Shown here: in pieces, positions 1-5,918 of the stretch
Numbering within the stretch: the stretch's first letter is position 1
Layout: the number at the start of each line of letters is the position of its first letter
Origin: Candidatus Solincola tengchongensis
GTDB taxonomy: Bacteria; Actinomycetota; Geothermincolia; Geothermincolales; RBG-13-55-18
Length of the DNA stretch: 8,130 bases
Direction of reading: 5' to 3'
Assembly: GCA_015711895.1 (NCBI GenBank)
Contig: JACVJH010000139.1
Span: 1-8,130, forward strand
Made by a program: the position numbers and the translations under genes
The notes under the pieces: generated by a model
Seen by the model: the letters and a program-made list of their open reading frames with translations, nothing else
Told to the model about the DNA's origin: nothing
Databases searched by the model: none

Positions 1-2
1 TG

Positions 3-71
3 GTCTGCGAGCGGGCCATGTACGGCCCCGGCATGTCCTGGGCCCACGTCTCCACCGGATATGGGCTTTAG
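3..71 (+). CDS. C-terminal end of an unidentified upstream protein (partial)
   Basis: This frame runs in from the left edge and ends at a TAG at 69-71. It gives a 22-residue tail that includes the segment CERAMYGPGMSWAHVSTGYGL. Nearly all of its codons end in G or C, the same strong bias as the certain genes downstream, and the other two forward frames lack that bias. I do not recognise the family from so short a tail and assign no function. It is followed by more than 300 non-coding bases and a promoter, so it probably belongs to a separate transcription unit. Confidence 0.5.
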   Translation, partial: VCERAMYGPGMSWAHVSTGYGL

Positions 72-249
72 ATGAACAGGGAATACGCTGAAGGGAAGCC
101 CCATCCGCTAGGCCGGCCGAGGCAGAGAGAGCGGACGATGTAAGGATTTCCCATCTCTCCGGCGTACCGCTCTGCCGGAAACCAGTCAGTCATGGAATAC
201 AATCCCAAAACGGCCGCTTCAGCGGGTGAGGCAAGGCCGCCGATTCACC

Positions 250-279
250 TTGAAACTCCGGAAATACATTTACTATAAT
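250..279 (+). promoter_or_regulatory. Sigma70-type promoter for the HdrD-like/etfBA genes
   Basis: A -35 element TTGAAA (250-255, five of six consensus bases) and a perfect -10 element TATAAT (274-279) are separated by 18 bp. The surrounding stretch is noticeably more AT-rich than the rest of the window. Transcription would begin near base 286, giving a leader of about 100 bases before the ATG at 388. The start is predicted from sequence only. Confidence 0.75.
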
Positions 280-290
280 TAGTTGGCCCT

Positions 291-328
291 TGCCGGGAAG
301 CCCTGCTTTCCACGGGTGGAAACCGGCA
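291..328 (+). promoter_or_regulatory. Leader hairpin at the predicted mRNA 5' end
   Basis: TGCCGG (291-296) pairs with CCGGCA (323-328). Inside it, TTTCCA (307-312) pairs with TGGAAA (317-322) around a CGGG loop, leaving a one-sided 10-base bulge at 297-306. The predicted transcription start is only about five bases upstream, so the structure would cap the 5' end of the mRNA. It could stabilise the transcript or bind a regulator; no known riboswitch class is recognised. Confidence 0.45.
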
Positions 329-387
329 TTGCAGATAGAGCAAGGAAAGTCATACGGGACGGAAAAAGGAACGAAGCGGGGTTAACC

Positions 388-1524
388 ATGTGCGCTGAAG
401 AACTCGATTTCATCACCAAGTACGACCTCCTCGGATGTATCCAGTGCGGCCGGTGTACGGGGGGTTGTCCCGTGGCCATGCGAACCCCCTTGAGGGTGCG
501 GTGCTTCATGTACGACACCCAGAACCAGGAGCGCCTGGAGGAGCTCTCCGAGCGCCCGGAGATCTGGGACTGCACCACCTGCTACACCTGCGCCGCCCGC
601 TGCCCCAAGGGACTGGAGCCCCTGGAGGTGCTCATCGGCCTGCGCAGCATCCAGATTGAGGAGGGGAGGGTCCAGCCCACGGTGCGCGACGCGCTGGAGT
701 CAATCTTCAGGGACGGCAACCCCTGGGGCTCTCCGCGGGCCAAGAGGCTGGACTGGGTCAAGGACCTGGAGGTGAAGGTCCTGGAGCCCGAGGCGGAGGA
801 GGTCACCGACGTCCTCCTCTTCATCTGCTGCACGGATGCCTACGACCCCCGGGTGATGAAGGTGGCCCAGTCGCTGGTCAAGGTGCTCCAGGCGTGGGGG
901 GTGGACTTCGGGCTCATCGGGGAGGACGAGAGCTGCTGCGGCAGCGAAGTGCGCCGCCTGGGCGAGGAGGGCCTCTTCGAGATGTGTGACGAGGAGAACG
1001 TGGAGCTCCTCAACTCCTTCAACGTCAACCGCATCGTGGCCATAAGCCCTCACTGCTACAACACCCTGAAGAAGGAGTACCATGGCCTCAAGCACCCCGT
1101 CCTCCACTACACCGAGCTGGTGGCCCAGCTCCTTGAGGACGGCAAGCTTCAGCTCAAGGGCGAGCTGCCCAAGGTGGTCACCTACCACGACCCCTGTTTC
1201 CTTGGCAAGCAGAACGACATCTACGACGAGCCCCGGTACATCATCACCCGCATCCCCGGTGTTGAGTTCCGGGAGTTCGACCGCTGCCGGGAGCGCAGCC
1301 TCTGCTGCGAGGGTGGCGGCGGCAAGATGTGGGTGGAGAGCGAGTCCAAGGAGGAGCGACTGGCCGAGATAAGGGTCACCGACGCCAAGGAACTGGGAGC
1401 GGAGGTCATCGCCGTCGCCTGCCCCTTCTGCCTGCTCCCCCTGGAGGACGCCACCAAGGTGAAGGGCATTGAGGAGGAGATGCGGGTGGCGGACATCCTC
1501 GAGCTCCTAGCCGAGGCCTTGTAG
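388..1524 (+). CDS. Soluble HdrD-like iron-sulfur protein (ferredoxin part fused to CCG domains), ETF-associated
   Basis: A 378-residue cytoplasmic electron carrier of the HdrD/GlpC/EtfAB-linked oxidoreductase type. The N-terminal, HdrC-like part has two [4Fe-4S] motifs: C17/C20/C23/C27 and C62/C65/C68/C72. The C-terminal, HdrB-like part has two cysteine modules: C147C148, C183C184G185, C223; and C270, C306C307E308, C345-P-F-C348. In HdrB such modules bind non-cubane [4Fe-4S] clusters. No membrane segment is present, unlike the membrane-bound EtfAB:quinone oxidoreductases that carry an extra NarI-like domain. I chose the ATG at 388. An in-frame TTG at 283 lies at or upstream of the predicted transcription start, and codons 283-387 lack the gene's strong G/C third-base bias. 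The Shine-Dalgarno is weak. Placement 61 bases before etfB suggests that it exchanges electrons with EtfAB. Family assignment is firm; the physiological partner is inferred. Confidence 0.9.
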   Translation: MCAEELDFITKYDLLGCIQCGRCTGGCPVAMRTPLRVRCFMYDTQNQERLEELSERPEIWDCTTCYTCAARCPKGLEPLEVLIGLRSIQIEEGRVQPTVRDALESIFRDGNPWGSPRAKRLDWVKDLEVKVLEPEAEEVTDVLLFICCTDAYDPRVMKVAQSLVKVLQAWGVDFGLIGEDESCCGSEVRRLGEEGLFEMCDEENVELLNSFNVNRIVAISPHCYNTLKKEYHGLKHPVLHYTELVAQLLEDGKLQLKGELPKVVTYHDPCFLGKQNDIYDEPRYIITRIPGVEFREFDRCRERSLCCEGGGGKMWVESESKEERLAEIRVTDAKELGAEVIAVACPFCLLPLEDATKVKGIEEEMRVADILELLAEAL

Positions 1525-1585
1525 ATAGACCCCGTTTCCCCGGCGGTAGAGGAATCGGATAAGAGAGGGAAGAGGTGATAAGGGT

Positions 1586-2380
1586 ATGAACATGGTGGTG
1601 TGCGTGAAAAGGGTCCCGGACACCGCGGAGGCCGAGGTCCACATCGATGCCTCCGGGAAGGACATCGAAAAGAGCAGGCTCTCCTTCAAAATCAACGAGT
1701 GCGACAACTACGCCGTGGAGGAGGCCATCCAGATCAAGGAGAGGCTCGGAGGCACGGTGACGGTCATCAGCCTGGGGCCCAAGGAGAACGACGAGGTAAT
1801 CCGCATGGCTTTGGCCAAGGGCGGCGACGAGGCCATCCGCCTGGAGGACGAGGCCTTCGCCGGCGGTGACGGTTTCGCCGTAGCCAAGGCCCTGGCGGCG
1901 GCCATCAAGGGAATGGAGTTCGACATCGTCTTCACCGGGGCCCTGGCCGACGACGACGGCTACGCGGTGGTCCCCGCGGCGCTGGGCGAGCTCCTGGGCG
2001 TCCCCCACGCCACCTACGTGAAGAAGGTGGAGATACTCGAGGACGGCAAGCGGGCCAGGGTGGGCCGCGAGCTGGAGGGAGGGCTCCTGGAGTTCCTGGA
2101 GATAGACCTCCCCTGCGTGCTGGGCATCCAGACGGGCATCAACGAGCCGCGCTACGCCTCCTTCAAGGGCATCAAGCAGGCGGCCAAGAAGGAGATCGCC
2201 GTGAAGAGCGCCGCCGACCTGGGAGTGGATGCCTCGGAGGTGGGCGAGGCCGGTTCCTGGGCCGTTCTGGAGAAGTTCACGCCTCCGGTGGTCGGCGAGA
2301 TGGCCGAGATACTGGAGGGTGACCCGGAGGAGACCGCGGCCAAGCTGGCCGCCATCCTGAAGGAGAAGGGGCTGGTGTAA
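1586..2380 (+). CDS. etfB: Electron transfer flavoprotein, beta subunit
   Basis: A 264-residue EtfB/FixA homologue that pairs with EtfA to shuttle electrons between flavoprotein dehydrogenases (typically acyl-CoA dehydrogenases) and an oxidoreductase. The start MNMVVCVKRVPDT matches the usual EtfB N-terminus. The recognition-loop signature NEPRY begins at N186 and is followed by a lysine-rich KGIKQAAKK segment. The cofactor loop at about 116-130 (FTGALADDDGYAVVP) departs from the common DGDTAQVGP form: tyrosine 126 sits at the usual threonine and P130 at the usual glycine. The second cofactor (AMP in ordinary ETFs, FAD in bifurcating ones) is therefore uncertain. An AGAGGTG ribosome-binding site at 1571-1577 supports the ATG at 1586. 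The stop codon directly abuts the etfA start. Confidence 0.95.
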   Translation: MNMVVCVKRVPDTAEAEVHIDASGKDIEKSRLSFKINECDNYAVEEAIQIKERLGGTVTVISLGPKENDEVIRMALAKGGDEAIRLEDEAFAGGDGFAVAKALAAAIKGMEFDIVFTGALADDDGYAVVPAALGELLGVPHATYVKKVEILEDGKRARVGRELEGGLLEFLEIDLPCVLGIQTGINEPRYASFKGIKQAAKKEIAVKSAADLGVDASEVGEAGSWAVLEKFTPPVVGEMAEILEGDPEETAAKLAAILKEKGLV

Positions 2381-3346
2381 ATGAAAGACATCTTCGTTCT
2401 CATCGAGCACCGTCGCGGCGAGATGCGCGACGTCTCCATCGAGATGCTCTGCGGCGCCGCCGGGCTGGGTGGCACGGTGGTGGCCGTCCTCCTGGGCAAG
2501 GACGTGGACGCCTTCGCGGAGAAGGCCGCCGGGTACGCGGACAAGGTCCTCTACGTCAACGACCCCATGTTCGAGAACTACAACTCGGAGGCCTACCAGA
2601 AGGCCCTCTCCGCTCTCATCAAGGAGCACAACCCGGGCCTGGTGCTCATCGGCAACACGGCGCAGGGCATCGACCTGGCTCCGGCGCTGGCCGTGGAGCT
2701 GGGCGCTCCCCTGGTCACGGACGTGACCGCCCTGGAGATGGAGGGGGACAAGCCCAAGCCCACCCGCCAGTTCTACGGGGGCAAGCTGGACGCCCACATG
2801 GTGATGAAGGACGCCGACCTCTACATCCTCACCGTGCGCGAGGCCACCTTCCAGGCCGGCGAGCCCTCCAAGTCCGGGGAGATCGTCAAGGTTGAGAACC
2901 CGGTCAAGGAGGAGATCACCTACCGCAAGTTCGTGGAGTACGTGGAGCCCGAGGTGGGCGAAGTGGACATCACCCAGTCCACCATGCTGGTGGGCGTGGG
3001 CCGCGGCATCCGCGAGGACAAGAACCTCCCCATCGTGGAGGAGCTGGCCAAGGTGCTGGGCGCCGACCTCGCCGCTTCCCGTGCCGTTGTGGACGCCGGA
3101 TGGCTCCCGGCGGACCGCCAGGTGGGCATCTCCGGGAAGACGGTGAAGCCCAAGCTCTACCTGGCGGTGGGCATCTCCGGGGCTTTCCAGCACGTGACGG
3201 GGATGAAGGGCTCGGAGGTCATCGTGGCCATCAACAAGGACCCCGACGCTCCCATCTTCGGCATCGCCGACTACGGCATCGTGGACGACCTCTTCAAGGT
3301 GGTGCCCAAGCTCACGGAGAAGATCAAGGAGTTGAAGGGGCTTTAA
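2381..3346 (+). CDS. etfA: Electron transfer flavoprotein, alpha subunit
   Basis: A 321-residue EtfA/FixB homologue that holds the mobile alpha-FAD. The C-terminal FAD domain is intact: SRAVVDAGWLPADRQVG from S233, the SGKTV loop, then the family signature LYLAVGISGAFQH from L259, followed by AINKDPDAPIF with N285 and D287. The length is typical for a plain EtfA, and no extra ferredoxin domain precedes the N-terminus. Its ATG follows the etfB TAA with no spacer. Purine-rich AGGAG and AAGGGG segments in the end of etfB (2361-2371) can serve as ribosome-binding site, so translation is probably coupled. After its stop comes a 94-base gap before hdrA. Confidence 0.96.
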   Translation: MKDIFVLIEHRRGEMRDVSIEMLCGAAGLGGTVVAVLLGKDVDAFAEKAAGYADKVLYVNDPMFENYNSEAYQKALSALIKEHNPGLVLIGNTAQGIDLAPALAVELGAPLVTDVTALEMEGDKPKPTRQFYGGKLDAHMVMKDADLYILTVREATFQAGEPSKSGEIVKVENPVKEEITYRKFVEYVEPEVGEVDITQSTMLVGVGRGIREDKNLPIVEELAKVLGADLAASRAVVDAGWLPADRQVGISGKTVKPKLYLAVGISGAFQHVTGMKGSEVIVAINKDPDAPIFGIADYGIVDDLFKVVPKLTEKIKELKGL

Positions 3347-3440
3347 CGGTGGTCATGGAGCCCCGGCTCCTCCGGTGCCCATAATGAGATAGCAGGATCT
3401 TTACGACCGTAGCCTACGGCACGAGGAGGAAACTGGAAAC
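3347..3440 (+). promoter_or_regulatory. Gap between etfA and hdrA with two small hairpins
   Basis: GGAGCCCCGGCTCC at 3357-3370 is a near-perfect inverted repeat just after the etfA stop. CCGTAGCCTACGG at 3407-3419 folds into a 5-bp stem with a GCC loop, ending five bases before the hdrA ribosome-binding site (AGGAGGA, 3424-3430). Neither is followed by a U-tract, so they are not classical terminators. They could be mRNA processing or stability elements that set different levels for the two halves of the cluster. Confidence 0.4.
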
Positions 3441-5474
3441 ATGAACGGTAAGCCGAAGATCGGTGTCTACGTCTGCCACTGCGGCACGAACATCGCCGGG
3501 GTGGTAAACGTGGAGGAGGTGGTGCAGTTCGCCTCCACCCTGCCCGACGTGGTGGTGGCCCGCAACTACTCCTACATGTGCTCCGACCCCGGGCAGGCGT
3601 TGATCACCGACGACATCCAGAATTACGGGTTGAACCGGGTGGTGGTGGCCTCCTGCTCCCCGCGCATGCATGAGCCCACCTTCCGGAAGACCCTCCTCTC
3701 CGGGGGCCTCAATCCCTACTTCCTGGAGATGGCCAACATCCGGGAGCAGTGCTCCTGGGTGCACGAGGACCCCATCGCCGCCACGGAGAAGGCCAAGCGC
3801 ATCGTGGAGGCGGCGGTGGTCAAGGCCCGGAGGCTGGAGGCCCTGGACGTCAAGGAAGTGGACGTGGAGCCCGCCTGCCTGATCATCGGGGCGGGGATAG
3901 CCGGCATCCAGGCGGCCCTGGACATCGCCGACGCCGGGTTCAAGGTCTACCTGGTGGAGAAGTCCCCCACCGTGGGCGGCCACATGGCCCAGCTGGACAA
4001 GACCTTCCCCACCCTGGACTGCTCGGCCTGCATCCTCACCCCCAAGATGGTGGACGTGGCCAACCACTCCAACATCGAGCTCATGACCTATTCCCAGGTG
4101 GAGGAGATCTCCGGCTACATCGGCAACTTCCAGGTCAAGGTGCGCAAGAAGTCCCGCTTCGTGGACATGGAGAAGTGCACGGGCTGCGGGGCCTGCGCCG
4201 AGGTCTGCCGCATGGCCGGGCGCATCCCCAACGAGTTCGACGAGGGCATCGGCATGCGTGGGGCCATCTACCTCCCCTTCCCCCAGGCGGTGCCCGCCAA
4301 GTACACCATCGACAAGGAGAACTGCCTCTTCCTCTCCAAGGGAAAGTGCGGGGAATCCCCCAAGTGCAAGGAGGCCTGCCAGGCGGAGGCCATCAACTTC
4401 GACCTCCAGGACGAGATCGTGGAGTTCAAGGTGGGCACCATCATCGTGGCCACCGGCTACGACGTCTTCGACGCCCGCAAGAAGCCGGAGTACGCCTACG
4501 GGGTCTACGACAACGTGCTCACCGCCCTGGAGTTCGAGCGCCTGGTAAACGCCTCCGGGCCCACCGGGGGGAAGATCGTCATGCTCGAGCGGGGGAAGAA
4601 GAAAAAGAAGAAGGAGGGCGAGGAGGTAGAGCCCCCGAAGGTTCCCAAGAGCATCACCTTCATCCAGTGCGTGGGTTCCCGCGACAAGAGCGTGGGCAAC
4701 GAGTACTGCTCCCGGGTGTGCTGCATGTACACGGCCAAGCTGGCCCACCTGGCCAAGGACAAGATCCCGGACTGCGAGGTGACCATTTTCTACATGGACG
4801 TGCGCGCCTTCGGGAAGGGGTTCGAGGAGTTCTACGACCGGGTGCGCCGCGAGGGCGTGCGCTACATCCGGGGCAACCCTTCGGAGATCTTCAAGAGGGG
4901 CGACAAGCTGGTGGTCAAGGCCGAGGACACCCTGACCGCCACTCCGCTGGAGCACGAGACGGACATGGTGGTCCTCTCCGTGGGGCTGGTGCCGCGCTCC
5001 GACAACCGGGAGATAATCGATCTGCTCAAGCTCTCCCAGTCCTCGGACCTCTTCTACCTGGAGGCCCATCCCAAGCTGCGCCCGGTGGACACCGCCTCCG
5101 ACGGCGTCTTCCTGGCCGGCGTGTGCCAGGGACCCAAGGACATCCCCGACGCCGTGGCCCAGGCCAAGGGAGCCGCCTCGGCGGCCATGATCCCCATGGC
5201 CTCGGGCAAGGTCAAGGTGGAGGCCCAGACCTCGGTGGTCAACGAGGCCACCTGCCGCGGCTGTGGCTTCTGCGTGGCCGTATGCCCCTTCACGGCCATC
5301 GAGCTGGTGGAGGTGAACCGCAACGGCTGGCCGGTCAAGGTGGCCCGGGTCAACGAGGCCCTGTGCAAGGGTTGCGGCGCCTGCGCCGCCGCCTGCCTCT
5401 CGGGGTCCATCCAGCAGCGCTCCTTCAAGGACATACAGATACTCCCGCAGATACAGGCCCTGGGGGTGAAGTGA
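3441..5474 (+). CDS. hdrA: Heterodisulfide reductase subunit A-like flavoprotein (bifurcating core)
   Basis: A 677-residue HdrA, the FAD-containing hub of soluble Hdr complexes, where in characterised complexes an electron pair is split between ferredoxin and a higher-potential acceptor. Domains in order: an N-terminal HdrA domain (VYVCHCGTN, C12/C14); a thioredoxin-reductase-like FAD domain with G150-x-G152-x-x-G155 and the family segment FPTLDCSACILTPKM; an inserted ferredoxin domain with C246/C249/C252/C256 and C295/C303/C309/C313; a conserved QCVGSRD with C410 and EYCSRVCC (C423, C427, C428); the second part of the FAD domain with GVFLAG from G555; and a C-terminal 2x[4Fe-4S] ferredoxin with C605/C608/C611/C615 and C642/C645/C648/C652. 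Oddities are six consecutive lysines at 386-391 and leucine instead of proline after C652. A good AGGAGGA site 10 bases upstream supports the start. No selenocysteine is needed. Next gene is three bases away. Confidence 0.95.
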   Translation: MNGKPKIGVYVCHCGTNIAGVVNVEEVVQFASTLPDVVVARNYSYMCSDPGQALITDDIQNYGLNRVVVASCSPRMHEPTFRKTLLSGGLNPYFLEMANIREQCSWVHEDPIAATEKAKRIVEAAVVKARRLEALDVKEVDVEPACLIIGAGIAGIQAALDIADAGFKVYLVEKSPTVGGHMAQLDKTFPTLDCSACILTPKMVDVANHSNIELMTYSQVEEISGYIGNFQVKVRKKSRFVDMEKCTGCGACAEVCRMAGRIPNEFDEGIGMRGAIYLPFPQAVPAKYTIDKENCLFLSKGKCGESPKCKEACQAEAINFDLQDEIVEFKVGTIIVATGYDVFDARKKPEYAYGVYDNVLTALEFERLVNASGPTGGKIVMLERGKKKKKKEGEEVEPPKVPKSITFIQCVGSRDKSVGNEYCSRVCCMYTAKLAHLAKDKIPDCEVTIFYMDVRAFGKGFEEFYDRVRREGVRYIRGNPSEIFKRGDKLVVKAEDTLTATPLEHETDMVVLSVGLVPRSDNREIIDLLKLSQSSDLFYLEAHPKLRPVDTASDGVFLAGVCQGPKDIPDAVAQAKGAASAAMIPMASGKVKVEAQTSVVNEATCRGCGFCVAVCPFTAIELVEVNRNGWPVKVARVNEALCKGCGACAAACLSGSIQQRSFKDIQILPQIQALGVK

Positions 5475-5477
5475 GCC

Positions 5478-5918
5478 ATGGCCGAGAAGAACAGCGATTT
5501 CGAGCCCAACATCGTGGCCTTCCTCTGCAACTGGTGTTCCTACGCCGGGGCGGACCTGGCGGGCACCTCCCGCATCCAGTACCCGTCCAACGTGCGGGTC
5601 ATCCGGGTAATGTGCTCCGGTCGGGTCAACCCCCTCTTCGTGATGAACGCCCTGCAGCAGGGAGCCGACGGGGTGCTCATCTCCGGGTGCCATCCCGGCG
5701 ACTGCCATTACATGCAGGGCAACTACTACGCCAGGCGCCGCTTCATGCTCATGCGCAACTTCCTCGAGTACCTCGGGGTGGAGCCGGAGAGGGTGCGCAT
5801 GAGCTGGGTATCGGCCTCCGAGGGCGCCAAGTGGAAGGAGGTCATCGAGGAGGTCGTGAGCGGCGTTAAATCCGTCGGGCCCATGAACAAGTTCCAACGG
5901 AGGCAGTTAAATTGGTAG
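5478..5918 (+). CDS. flxD: MvhD/FlxD-type [2Fe-2S] electron-transfer protein
   Basis: A 146-residue MvhD-family protein. It carries electrons from the electron-donating module (hydrogenase, formate dehydrogenase or, as here, the Flx NADH-oxidising proteins) to HdrA. Conserved cysteines are C17 and C20 in FLCNWCSYAGADLAG, C46 in RVMCSGRVNP, and C71 and C76 in SGCHPGDCHY; they supply the ligands of the [2Fe-2S] cluster. Length is normal for a stand-alone MvhD, not fused to HdrA as in some organisms. It starts three bases after the hdrA stop with GGTGA (5464-5468) as ribosome-binding site, and its end overlaps the next gene by seven bases. The flxD name reflects the flxB/flxA-like genes downstream; mvhD would be equally valid by homology. 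Confidence 0.93.
   Translation: MAEKNSDFEPNIVAFLCNWCSYAGADLAGTSRIQYPSNVRVIRVMCSGRVNPLFVMNALQQGADGVLISGCHPGDCHYMQGNYYARRRFMLMRNFLEYLGVEPERVRMSWVSASEGAKWKEVIEEVVSGVKSVGPMNKFQRRQLNW
5898..5903 (+). promoter_or_regulatory. Ribosome-binding site fixing a TTG start
   Basis: CGGAGG lies eight bases before the TTG at 5912, inside the end of the mvhD/flxD gene. No ATG or GTG is available nearby in the frame, so this site decides the start of the downstream flxC-like gene. Confidence 0.75.

Larger units (their letters stand above)
72..387 (+). other. Non-coding region with promoter and mRNA leader
   Basis: About 316 bases without a supported gene. Codon-position bias is absent in all frames. It contains a GGCCGGCC palindrome at 111-118, short complementary segments (TCCGGC 158-163 with GCCGGA 174-179; GGCAGAG 121-127 with CTCTGCC 170-176), a promoter at 250-279 and a foldable leader after about 286. 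No U-tract terminator for the upstream gene is visible, and I see no tRNA or other recognisable RNA. Confidence 0.7.

Noticed and set aside
158..179. Hairpin TCCGGC/GCCGGA as terminator of the upstream gene
   Set aside because: The loop is 10 bases and no T-run follows. It lies almost 90 bases after the stop; pairing is weak and alternative pairings compete.
283..387. TTG-initiated N-terminal extension of the HdrD-like protein
   Set aside because: The TTG lies at or before the predicted transcription start, has no ribosome-binding site, and the 35 codons lack the G/C third-base bias of the gene.
3380..3385. CATAAT as a -10 box for a separate hdrA promoter
   Set aside because: No acceptable -35 element lies 16-18 bases upstream, so an internal promoter is not supported by sequence alone.
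3441..5474. Selenocysteine or frameshift in hdrA
   Set aside because: The frame is open throughout, all expected cluster cysteines are encoded as TGC/TGT, and no in-frame TGA occurs before the stop.
3749..5869. 706-codon plus-strand frame overlapping hdrA and flxD
   Set aside because: Out-of-frame shadow of two certain genes, with a Gly/Arg/Pro-rich translation typical of a frame-shifted GC-rich gene.
3414..5897. Very long open frame on the complementary strand (over 800 codons), with similar ones at 1406-3193 and 5726-7804
   Set aside because: They lie opposite firmly identified genes and result from the strong G/C bias at third codon positions, which removes stops from shadow frames. Their translations are low-complexity and match no family.
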